Shown here piece by piece: positions 14,260 to 21,068 of a DNA stretch of 34,405 nt. Positions within the stretch are counted from its first letter, which is position 1, and each line of letters starts with the position of its first letter. Source of the stretch: Acidobacteriota bacterium. Lineage in GTDB: Bacteria > Acidobacteriota > Vicinamibacteria > Vicinamibacterales > UBA8438. The notes beneath the pieces were generated by a model. The model was not told the origin of the DNA, searched no databases, and was given only the letters and a program-made list of their open reading frames with translations. The DNA lies in the NCBI GenBank assembly GCA_002712885.1, contig PAUN01000077.1, positions 13,446 through 47,850 on the forward strand. Reading direction: 5' to 3'. Both the position numbers and the translations under genes were made by a program.

Positions 14260-15605
14260 CACTCCGAGTCGGTGACGAAGCCCTTGTCCCGCCACGCCAG
14301 CGTTCCTCCATCGACGCTCCGGACGTTGCGATAGCCGAGCGACTTCAGAAACAACAGCCCGGAGAGCGACGCATTCCCGCGCTGGCAGATGCTCAGGATC
14401 GGCGCATCCAGATCGCGCGGCAGCATGTTCAGCGCCTCGCTACTCTCCCCGACCTCGGCCAGCGGCATATTGATCGCTCCCGGCACGTGGGCCTCGTCGT
14501 ACTGATCGGTCGGACGCACGTCCAGGACGAACGGCTTGTCGCGCTGCCACTGGGTGTGCGCGTCCTCGACCCCAATCGTCAGGCCCGCATTTCCTCGGAC
14601 GTTTTCTCGCATCCGATCGAGCAAGGGATTTCGCCCGGCCCCGGTCGCCGCACCCGGCGCCACCATCCCGGGGAGATGCTTGACGAAAGACGAGGCGTAC
14701 TTGAAGGCGTTGTCCGGAAAGATCACCACCACGAGATTGCCCGGCTCGTCGGGCACGAGCTTGAGCGCGCCCGCCAGCGCCATGGCGGAGCTCGGCCCCG
14801 CGATGATGCTCTCTTCCCGATTGAGCCGCAGGCACAGCTGATACGCAATGTCGTCAGTAACCTCGACCACCTGGTCGTACCCGTCCGGACGAAACAGCTG
14901 CGTCTGCTGGAGTTGACGCAAGCTGCGCACGCCAGGAATGTCGTGTCCATCTTGCGGATGGATCCCGAGCACCTGGATGTCTGCACGCTGTTCCTTCAAG
15001 AACCGACCGGTACCCGTGATGGTGCCGCAGGTGCCGAGCCCGGCGGCAAAGTGGGTCACTCTGCCCGCGGTCTGCCGCCAGATCTCCGGGCCGGTGGTCT
15101 TGTAGTGCGCGGCTGGATTGGCTTCGTTCACATACTGATTCAGCATGTGGAAGTCCGGCTCGGCACCGAGTTCCATCGCCTTCGCGATCGCCCCCTCGGG
15201 GGCGCCGGGGGCGGGGCACAGCGTGTCTTGCAGTTCGATGACATCGGCGCCAAAGAACCGCAACATGGTGCGTTTCTCGAGCGGAATCGCACTCGACAAG
15301 GGCGTGGTGAGGGTGTAACCCCTCGCGTTGGCCATCATGACGAGCGCCATGCCGGTGTTGCCGGAGGTGGGCTCGACCAGCTTTTGGTTCGGCCCCACGG
15401 CGTGTCGCGCTTCACCGTCTAAGAGGAGATTCGCCGCGACGCGGTCCTTCACGGCACCGAACGGGTTGTACCACTCGAGCTTGGCGTAGACCTCGGTGTG
15501 CTGAAACGGGCTTACTCGATTCAGCCGCACCAACGGGGTGGGGTTCTCGGCGTCGCACTGGAGACCAAGAATCGAGTCGTAGACGCGGCGCGCGTGATCG
15601 TCCAT
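14259..15605 (-). CDS. cysM: Cysteine synthase (CysM family) fused to a rhodanese domain
   Basis: A 448-residue protein. Residues 1 to about 325 are a fold-type II PLP enzyme with the Schiff-base lysine Lys53 in NPFGAVKDRVA, the substrate loop PTSGNTGMAL (79-88) and a Gly-rich phosphate loop GLGTCGTITGTG. This is the O-phosphoserine/O-acetylserine sulfhydrylase family. Residues about 327-448 form a rhodanese domain with Cys407 in the loop SICQRGNAS. In the CysO pathway CysM uses thiocarboxylated CysO as the sulfur donor. A built-in rhodanese could supply or receive persulfide. ATG 15605 starts the family-like region; the frame is open further but unconvincing. It is the first gene of the sulfur operon and lies about 65 bases from a good predicted transcription start. 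Confidence 0.92.
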   Translation of the reverse strand: MDDHARRVYDSILGLQCDAENPTPLVRLNRVSPFQHTEVYAKLEWYNPFGAVKDRVAANLLLDGEARHAVGPNQKLVEPTSGNTGMALVMMANARGYTLTTPLSSAIPLEKRTMLRFFGADVIELQDTLCPAPGAPEGAIAKAMELGAEPDFHMLNQYVNEANPAAHYKTTGPEIWRQTAGRVTHFAAGLGTCGTITGTGRFLKEQRADIQVLGIHPQDGHDIPGVRSLRQLQQTQLFRPDGYDQVVEVTDDIAYQLCLRLNREESIIAGPSSAMALAGALKLVPDEPGNLVVVIFPDNAFKYASSFVKHLPGMVAPGAATGAGRNPLLDRMRENVRGNAGLTIGVEDAHTQWQRDKPFVLDVRPTDQYDEAHVPGAINMPLAEVGESSEALNMLPRDLDAPILSICQRGNASLSGLLFLKSLGYRNVRSVDGGTLAWRDKGFVTDSE

Positions 15606-15675
15606 TACCTGGTCAGTCCTCGTATGAGTGTGTCTCCAGCACCAGTCGTTTGCCGACGGGACACCAGAACCGTAT

Positions 15676-15704
15676 ATTTTATGCTGCCTTTTGACCGTCT
15701 TCAA
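15676..15704 (-). promoter_or_regulatory. Sigma-70-like promoter of the cysM-mec-cysO-moeZ operon
   Basis: On the minus strand TTGAAG (15699-15704) and TAAAAT (15676-15681) are separated by exactly 17 bases. This predicts transcription starting near 15669 and an untranslated leader of about 64 bases ahead of cysM. The AT-rich patch stands out in this GC-rich DNA. Confidence 0.7.
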
Positions 15705-15821
15705 GGTGGCGCCGAGCCGTCGCCACGGCCGCCCCACCGGTTACACTTGTGAGACGCGTCACAGTTACGCTCAGATCCCGGCACTGGCGTCACACCCCCA
15801 CGGCCCAGGTAAGCGAACACA

Positions 15822-16031
15822 GTGGACACCGTCTCGATGCTCGTAGGAGTGGCCCTTGGTTTGGCCGTGGGCGACCTCGCCGGCTGGAAACTGGACCGAC
15901 TGGGCGAGCGCACGGCCGGACCGCAAGCGGAGGCGGCGGCGGCACGCGCGCACGCCCGCGAACAGGCTGAGCGGCTGGTCCGCGCGACCGCCGAGCTGGA
16001 CAGGGAACGCCGCTTAGGGGCCGACTGGTGA
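15822..16031 (+). CDS. Small single-pass membrane protein with coiled-coil tail
   Basis: A 69-residue protein: an N-terminal helix (MLVGVALGLAVGDLAGWKLD), then an Ala/Arg/Glu-rich segment (AAAARAHAREQAERLVRATA) expected to form an amphipathic or coiled-coil helix. The start is GTG 15822 or the internal ATG 15837 (MLVGV), which removes five residues. No family is recognised; the layout resembles the N-terminus of RmuC-like proteins, but the catalytic part is absent. The stop overlaps the GTG of the next small frame (GTGA), so both are probably translated together. A TACACT at 15742-15747 may be its -10. Confidence 0.5.
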   Translation: MDTVSMLVGVALGLAVGDLAGWKLDRLGERTAGPQAEAAAARAHAREQAERLVRATAELDRERRLGADW

Positions 16032-16192
16032 CCGCGCGGCGGTTCAAGGAACTCGGCGTCAGCGCCACGGAACCGATTCCGGAGACCCCGCTGGTCGAGC
16101 GAAGACCGCGCCCATTGCAAGCTCCCGAGATGGCCGACCTATTCGGCGATCTCGACCCGTCGCCGACGGCCGACGACGCGGACCACGACTGA
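16028..16192 (+). CDS. Tiny coupled open reading frame
   Basis: A 54-residue frame starting at a GTG that overlaps the previous stop. The product is VTARRFKELGVSATEPIPET, then a basic patch, then LFGDLDPSPTADDADHD, rich in Pro and Asp and probably disordered. Codon use looks coding (G/C in most third positions). It ends 19 bases before the aminotransferase start, so it may be part of that transcript. I do not recognise it, and it could instead be the broken-off tail of the preceding gene. Confidence 0.4.
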   Translation: MTARRFKELGVSATEPIPETPLVERRPRPLQAPEMADLFGDLDPSPTADDADHD

Positions 16193-16211
16193 CGACAGCG
16201 GCCGCGACCTC

Positions 16212-17324
16212 ATGCCAATCGAACCGTTCGCACTCGAGCGCTGGCAGTCCAGGTACGAACATACGGTTGGCATCAACCTGTCTGAGAGCGGCGTGCACCC
16301 GCTTCGAGTGCGTGATCTGCTAGAGCCCGATGACCTGGACTCGCTGCTGGAGCAGTCACTGGAGTACACCCAGACCAATGGCACGATCGCCCTGCGAGAA
16401 CGGATCGCCACCCTCTATCAGGGGGCGACACCTGCTGACATCCTGGTCACCAACGGTGGCTCGGAAGCGAACTTTGTCACCTGCTGGAAGCTGATCTCCC
16501 CCGGCGACGAGGTCGTCAGCATCCAACCCAACTACATGCAGATTCCCGGATTGGCCAAGGCGTTCGGCGCCACCATCCGCGAGGTCTGGCTGCGCGCGGA
16601 GCAGTCCCGCTGGACACTCGACCTCGACGCCGTCCGGGCGGCCGTCACCGACCGGACTCGCCTGATCGCGGTCTGCAACCCGAACAACCCGACCGGCAGC
16701 CGGTTGAGTGACGCGGACGTGACCAAGCTGTGCGACATCGCCGCCACCCACGGGTGCTGGGTGCTGGCGGACGAGATCTACCGAGGGGCGGAACTCGATG
16801 GACTGGCGGCGCCGACCGCCTGGGGCCGATATGACCGGGTGCTCATCACCGCCGGCGTGTCGAAGGCCTACGGGCTCCCTGGACTCCGTATCGGATGGGT
16901 CGCGGGTCCGTCGGACATCATCGACGACCTGTGGGGTCGGCGGGACTATACCTCGATCGCGACCGGCGCCATCAGCGATCTGCTGGCGCGAGCGGCACTT
17001 GAACCGGCGCGGCGGGACCTCCTGCTGCAGCGCACGCGTCGTATCCTCAGGCAGAATCAGGACACGGTCGCCGCCTGGGTGTCCAGACAGCCCAGTGTCC
17101 ACCAGATTCCTCCGGAAGCCGGCGGGGTCACCCTGGTAGGCTATTCAGGATCCCGGGACTCGACGGCGCTGGCAGAAGCGATTCGCGTGGAGCATGACCT
17201 GCTCGTCGTCCCCGGCGCGCACTTCGGACTGGATTACCATTTCCGGCTGGGCATCGGCGGCAAATCGGCGCCGCTGAGCACCGGGCTGGAGCGGCTTGGG
17301 CGAGCCATCGCCGCCCAGACCTAA
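16212..17324 (+). CDS. Class I/II PLP aminotransferase
   Basis: A 370-residue fold-type I aminotransferase of the aspartate-aminotransferase superfamily. Visible features are TNGGSEANF (84-92, cofactor phosphate contact), NPNNPTG (156-162), Asp187 in VLADEIY, and the Schiff-base lysine Lys218 in AGVSKAYGLPGLRIGW, with Arg226. The substrate cannot be told: the sequence is of the general type also annotated as capreomycidine synthase-like or aspartate/tyrosine aminotransferase. ATG 16212 gives a normal length. It is 30 bases upstream of a class III CoA-transferase on the same strand. The pairing hints at a shared catabolic pathway for an amino or keto acid, which is inference. Confidence 0.88.
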   Translation: MPIEPFALERWQSRYEHTVGINLSESGVHPLRVRDLLEPDDLDSLLEQSLEYTQTNGTIALRERIATLYQGATPADILVTNGGSEANFVTCWKLISPGDEVVSIQPNYMQIPGLAKAFGATIREVWLRAEQSRWTLDLDAVRAAVTDRTRLIAVCNPNNPTGSRLSDADVTKLCDIAATHGCWVLADEIYRGAELDGLAAPTAWGRYDRVLITAGVSKAYGLPGLRIGWVAGPSDIIDDLWGRRDYTSIATGAISDLLARAALEPARRDLLLQRTRRILRQNQDTVAAWVSRQPSVHQIPPEAGGVTLVGYSGSRDSTALAEAIRVEHDLLVVPGAHFGLDYHFRLGIGGKSAPLSTGLERLGRAIAAQT

Positions 17325-17354
17325 CCACGACGACCTGAGAGAGACACAGACACG

Positions 17355-18575
17355 ATGAGCGATACCAGTGCTACGTCCATACCAGCGACCGGCGGGGCCC
17401 TCGCCGGGCTGAAGGTACTCGATTTGACGCGCGTTCTGTCCGGCCCGTATTGCACGATGATGCTGGCCGATATGGGGGCCCGGGTCATCAAGGTGGAGCA
17501 ACCGGGCAAGGGCGACGACACCCGCGGGTGGGGACCACCGTTCCAAAACGGCGAGAGCTCCTACTTCCTCAGCGTCAACCGAAACAAGGAAAGCCTGACG
17601 CTCAACTTCAAGCGCCCAGAAGGACGGGCGGTGCTCGACAAGCTCATCGCCAACGCCGACGTCCTGGTCGAGAACTTTCGACCCGGCACGCTCGATCGAC
17701 AGGGCCTCGGGTACGACGCCGTGTCGGCGATCCATCCCCGCCTCGTCTACTGCTCGATCTCAGGCTTCGGACAGACCGGACCTCGCCGTTCCGAACCAGG
17801 CTATGACGCGGTCATGCAGGGCGAAGGCGGACTGATGAGCATCACCGGGCCAGGTGGCGGCACCCCGTATCGTCTCGGCGTCGCCATCGCGGACATCGTG
17901 TCCGGCATGTTCGCGGCCTACGGTGTGGCCCTAGGTCTCCTCGCCCGCGAGCGCATGGGACAGGGCCAATATATTGATGTCGGGATGCTTGACTCCGTCG
18001 CTGCGTTGCTCACCTATCAGGCCGGCATCTGTTTCGCGACCGGCCAGGCGCCACCTCGCCTCGGAAACCAGCATCCGACCATCGTGCCCTATGAGACGTT
18101 CACCGCCTCGGATGGCGACATCGTCGTCGCGTGTGGGAACGACGGGTTGTTCGTCAAGTTCTGCGCGGTGGTAGAGGCGCCGGCCCTGGCCGAAGACGAC
18201 CGTTTCGCAACGAACAAGAGCCGCGTCGAGAATCAGGACGCCCTGCGACCGTTGCTCGCCGGGCGGCTAGGCACCCGGTCCAGAGGCGCGTGGCTCGACG
18301 CACTCAAGACCGCCGGCGTCCCCTGCGGGGCGGTGCGCGACCTGGCTGAGGTGCTCTCAGACCCGCAACTGCTCGAACGGATGATGGTGCTGCCGATGAA
18401 CCATCCCAAGGCGGGCAACATCAATGTACTGGGCGTTCCCGTCAAGATGGCCGGCACCCCCGGTAGCGTGCGGATACCACCGCCGGTCCTGGGTCAGCAC
18501 AGCCACGCGATACTCGAAGAGTTGGGATACGACGCGGCCGGTATCTCCGCGCTGGAACAGGAGCAGGTGATCTAG
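17355..18575 (+). CDS. Class III (CaiB/BaiF family) acyl-CoA transferase
   Basis: A 406-residue family III CoA-transferase, which moves CoA between acyl groups through a mixed anhydride on a catalytic Asp. The N-terminal GLKVLDLTRVLSGPYCTMML and ADMGARVIKVEQP are signature segments. FLSVNRNKESLTLN and ADVLVENFRPGTLDRQGLGY are also canonical. The catalytic residue is probably Asp151 in EPGYDAVMQ. Substrates in the family range from carnitine and bile acids to oxalate and succinate, and the sequence does not decide. A GAGAGA motif precedes the start. It is encoded between the aminotransferase and a barrel protein whose start overlaps its stop (TAGTG). Confidence 0.92.
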   Translation: MSDTSATSIPATGGALAGLKVLDLTRVLSGPYCTMMLADMGARVIKVEQPGKGDDTRGWGPPFQNGESSYFLSVNRNKESLTLNFKRPEGRAVLDKLIANADVLVENFRPGTLDRQGLGYDAVSAIHPRLVYCSISGFGQTGPRRSEPGYDAVMQGEGGLMSITGPGGGTPYRLGVAIADIVSGMFAAYGVALGLLARERMGQGQYIDVGMLDSVAALLTYQAGICFATGQAPPRLGNQHPTIVPYETFTASDGDIVVACGNDGLFVKFCAVVEAPALAEDDRFATNKSRVENQDALRPLLAGRLGTRSRGAWLDALKTAGVPCGAVRDLAEVLSDPQLLERMMVLPMNHPKAGNINVLGVPVKMAGTPGSVRIPPPVLGQHSHAILEELGYDAAGISALEQEQVI

Positions 18576-19291
18576 TGGGGCGCCGACCGAGTGCGGATCG
18601 CGGGACTCATGTCGGCGGGTGGTGGCTGTCACTGCTTGTCGGCATGCTGACGGTTCCGACTGTAGCCGACGCGCAGCAAGTCGTCGGTATCAGCGTGGGA
18701 CAGTTCTCGGTTGTCTCCGAGAGCAGCCGTTCCACCGAGGACGTCCTGAGAGCTAACCGGGGGTTTCAGACGTTTGACATCGGAGACTTCGACAACATCG
18801 TCGTCGGCGGGGACTGGACGCTGGCCTTCAGCGACTACATTGAGGCCGGCGCCGGCCTCGAGTTCTATCAGCGGAGCGTGTCAGGCACGCCGCCCGTCGA
18901 CGAGGCCACGACAGGGAGCAGCCTAGCCGTGGACATGACCGTCCGCACGGTCTCGGTCCCGATCACGGCACGTCTCTTTCCCCTGACCCGGGACGCGCGC
19001 GTTCAGCCATATGTCGGTGGTGGTGCCACCATCCACTTCTGGCGCTACACGGAGGAACGCGTCCTCACGGTCGGGAGCTTCTCGGGCCAGTCCAGTGCCA
19101 TTGACCAGGGCATCACAGCGGGACCGGTGGTCTTCGGCGGTGTACGCGTGCCGGTCGGTGCCGTCAATATCGGCGGCGAATTACGTCACCGGGCCAGCGA
19201 CGCCCGGCTCAATGGACCGGTCTTCGATGGCACCACGCTCAATCTGGGGGGGATCAGCACGGTCGCCACGGTCCAGTTCCGCATCCCGTAG
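18575..19291 (+). CDS. Outer-membrane beta-barrel protein
   Basis: A 238-residue protein with a Sec signal (WWLSLLVGMLTVPTVADAQQ). It then has alternating amphipathic strands such as NIVVGGDWTLAFSDYIEAGA, VRTVSVPITARLFPL, VQPYVGGGATIHFW and INIGGELRHRASD-like segments. It ends in a final strand VATVQFRIP. This is the pattern of an 8-stranded barrel of the OmpA/OmpW-like porin family. The start is GTG 18575, overlapping the CoA-transferase stop by one base. A later GTG or ATG (for example Met24) would shorten the signal too much. No binding function can be assigned. Confidence 0.75.
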   Translation: MGRRPSADRGTHVGGWWLSLLVGMLTVPTVADAQQVVGISVGQFSVVSESSRSTEDVLRANRGFQTFDIGDFDNIVVGGDWTLAFSDYIEAGAGLEFYQRSVSGTPPVDEATTGSSLAVDMTVRTVSVPITARLFPLTRDARVQPYVGGGATIHFWRYTEERVLTVGSFSGQSSAIDQGITAGPVVFGGVRVPVGAVNIGGELRHRASDARLNGPVFDGTTLNLGGISTVATVQFRIP

Positions 19292-19597
19292 CCCAGCCGC
19301 CAAACAGAGTGAGTACGGCCACATCCGGGTGGTCAGACGTGGCGGTGCGGTTGGGCGACGGGAGCGACAAACAGGGGACGGGACTTCGATTGTGCGACGC
19401 CAGGGCGCGCGACAATGCGCGCCCCGCGGCCGTGGAGTGGGGCACTCGGGGTCCCCGCGGAACAGCCGCGGGGGGTTCGGGACGCAGCCCCGTCTGGAAG
19501 AGGTCGTGTCCGGCTGGCAAGGCGCGACGAGGGAGCAGGCGGGCGGGGGCGACCGAGGAAGCAACGCCGCCAGACGGGCACCTCGCCAGGAAACCTA
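19292..19597. other. Intergenic region dominated by a repeat
   Basis: About 300 bases without a supported gene. Positions 19292-19399 show nothing recognisable. From about 19400 onward the sequence is the long copy of a dispersed repeat described separately. Open frames here on both strands encode Arg/Gly/Pro-rich sequence that follows the repeat rather than any protein family. Confidence 0.65.
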
Positions 19598-19600
19598 CTA
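19400..19600. repeat. Dispersed intergenic repeat, long copy
   Basis: The right half (19511-19600) matches 24624-24725. Shared blocks include GCGA-GAGGGAGCAG, CGGGGGCGACCGA-GAA, CAACGCCGCCA and GGAAACCTA. The left half matches 13757-13820 in reverse complement (GCAGCCCCGTCTG and the CATTGTCG / GCGGGGC block). It contains the hairpin CCGCGG-AACAG-CCGCGG (19455-19471). The final CTA is the stop codon of the minus-strand gene that follows. Confidence 0.65.
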
Positions 19601-20029
19601 GCGCTGGACGAAGGTGGGTAGCGCCTCGAGCAGAAATTCGAGCACGTCTTCGTGAGTGAGCTGGTCAATGTCGACGCCTGCACGCAGCGGGCGTTCCGCG
19701 GTGGACACCCGTTTCCCATGCAAGTGGCTCACTACCGTCGTGATGGCCACCGGGTCCTGGGTGGTATCGACGGCCAGGTCGATGAAGTCTTCGTGACGAG
19801 ACTCCGACACAAGCCGAACCGCCCCGGCCGGTGTCGACAAGCGAAAGAAAAAGCCCTCCGACTTGAGCACGGATGCGAACTGGCGCAGGACCGGTGTAGC
19901 GGTCAATTCCAGGAACTCTCGGGCGTGTGCTCCGTCGCGTTCGGCCCGCACACGACGATCCGCCGCGTCCGACCGGGCTTGTTCGATGGTGGCCCTCACG
20001 CGCCGACTGACATCGGACATCTCAGACAT
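19598..20029 (-). CDS. Conserved hypothetical protein, last gene of the metal operon
   Basis: A 143-residue soluble alpha/beta protein with a charged helical N-terminus (VRATIEQARSDAADRRVRAE). A compact domain follows (FLELTATPVLRQFASVLKSE, RLSTPAGAVRLVSES, DFIDLAVDTTQDPVAITTVV). It ends in a short acidic helix, DIDQLTHEDVLEFLLEAL. No motif or signal peptide is recognised. The start at 20029 overlaps the upstream gene's end by 8 bases (an in-frame ATG three codons later avoids the overlap). This coupling to the next unknown, behind the cupredoxin gene, suggests the pair belongs to the metal operon, but their role is not evident. The stop codon lies inside the dispersed repeat. Confidence 0.55.
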   Translation of the reverse strand: MSEMSDVSRRVRATIEQARSDAADRRVRAERDGAHAREFLELTATPVLRQFASVLKSEGFFFRLSTPAGAVRLVSESRHEDFIDLAVDTTQDPVAITTVVSHLHGKRVSTAERPLRAGVDIDQLTHEDVLEFLLEALPTFVQR

Positions 20030-20465
20030 CGTCCGGTGCCTGCCGCGACTCGGAGCCCACCTCGTAAATCCTGACGAGCTCGACGAGCTTATATCCTCGA
20101 GTTTGATAGGGCGGCACGATGCGCTCCGTTCGTAAGTACTGCAGCATCCCGGCGTCGGCGTAGTCGGGCGGTCCGACCCCGTCGATCTCGCACAACGCGC
20201 GCTCGAGCTCGCTCACGGTCATCACCGGTTCGGTCACTGTCCTGGTGACCGGCACAATGCCCAACATCTTGGCACGTACCTGTCGATCGCGGGTGCCAAA
20301 CCGGAGGAACAGCTCATTGCTGATGAAGTTGAACTCGACGTCCGACCGCGACGACGACGCATCTTCTACACGGAGCAGGGCTACCTGCTCGACGGCGTCC
20401 AGCGCATCGATTAAGGTCTGGGTGAACGTCCCCTCTCCAGACCAGTTGGTCGTATCGAGTTTCAT
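20022..20465 (-). CDS. Conserved hypothetical protein in the metal operon
   Basis: A 147-residue soluble protein. It has the segments FTQTLIDALDAVEQVALLRV, VEFNFISNELFLRFGTRDRQ, and a C-terminal MLQYLRTERIVPPYQTRGYK followed by LVELVRIYEV. No Cys, His cluster, signal or membrane helix is present, so direct metal binding is not suggested. The start is ATG 20465 (a TTG immediately before it is also in frame). There is no clear ribosome-binding site, so translation may depend on the upstream cupredoxin gene, 45 bases away. It overlaps the following unknown by 8 bases. I do not recognise the family. Confidence 0.55.
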   Translation of the reverse strand: MKLDTTNWSGEGTFTQTLIDALDAVEQVALLRVEDASSSRSDVEFNFISNELFLRFGTRDRQVRAKMLGIVPVTRTVTEPVMTVSELERALCEIDGVGPPDYADAGMLQYLRTERIVPPYQTRGYKLVELVRIYEVGSESRQAPDDV

Positions 20466-20510
20466 CAAGCGGGGCGTTCGAAGATTGGAGGACAGCCTGA
20501 ACGTCGCGAG

Positions 20511-21026
20511 TCAATCGTCTTCCACGACTTCGATGATGCCGCGCATCATCTTCTCGTGCGGCACACAGACGTAGACCTGACGACCGGGTCGCGCGGGGGC
20601 GCGCACAAGCACCGTCGTCGACGCTTCGGTCTTGAGATAGCGAGTTTCGAGGCCCCAGGCCTCGACGGCGAGGTTGTGGGTAAGACCGGGGTCCCGATTG
20701 AGGACGGTGAATCGCACCTCTTCGCCGGCTCGCAGCTGAATCGTGGGGTTTGGCTCCGACTCGCCCTCCAAATAGAAGGCCATGTCCCGCGTGATGAGCG
20801 TGATCTCCCGCACGGCCGCGCTCGTACTGGCGGTCAAGGGCAATAGCAGCATCACACATAGCAGACCGATCGCTACGACGAGCACCGCCGCCACCGCACC
20901 GCGCGCTCCGTGACCTAGCAGCCCGTGTTGAAGGTCCCGCTGCATTCGACCGGCCCAGCGCCGGTCTCGGTGCGACGCGCGACCTTCAACACGGGCTGCT
21001 AGTCCAGCGCGCTCATTCTCCACCAT
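20511..21026 (-). CDS. Membrane-anchored cupredoxin (plastocyanin/azurin-like)
   Basis: A 171-residue protein: a cytoplasmic N-terminal tail (residues 1 to about 43), one transmembrane helix (AVAAVLVVAIGLLCVMLLLP), then a periplasmic cupredoxin domain. The type 1 copper ligands are His117 in LTHNLAV, Cys154, His157 and Met160 or Met161 in YVCVPHEKMMRG. It should carry electrons or bind copper at the outer face of the membrane. ATG 21026 has GAGGG about 9 bases upstream. Residues 9-36 are encoded by an 88-bp palindromic element lying in frame. Removing one 84-base unit would leave MVENERAG-LGHGARG-AVAAV. It is 42 bases behind the ZIP gene in the same operon. Confidence 0.82.
   Translation of the reverse strand: MVENERAGLAARVEGRASHRDRRWAGRMQRDLQHGLLGHGARGAVAAVLVVAIGLLCVMLLLPLTASTSAAVREITLITRDMAFYLEGESEPNPTIQLRAGEEVRFTVLNRDPGLTHNLAVEAWGLETRYLKTEASTTVLVRAPARPGRQVYVCVPHEKMMRGIIEVVEDD
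20915..21002. mobile_element. 88-bp palindromic element with perfect 22-bp inverted repeats
   Basis: CTAGCAGCCCGTGTTGAAGG (continuing TC, 20915-20936) is repeated exactly in reverse complement at 20981-21002. The centre holds a second hairpin, GACCGGC-CCAGC-GCCGGTC (20948-20966). Both ends are CTAG, which may be a 4-bp target duplication. The net insert is then 84 bp, a multiple of three. It lies in the 5' end of the cupredoxin gene and remains open in that frame. Confidence 0.75.
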
Positions 21027-21068
21027 GTCTCTACCCTCAGCTCGACCGCCCGACATCCTCAACCACCC

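Noticed and set aside
13950-15422. 490-codon plus-strand frame opposite mec and cysM
   Set aside because: It spans two genes with intact active sites on the other strand, and its composition is that of an antisense shadow.
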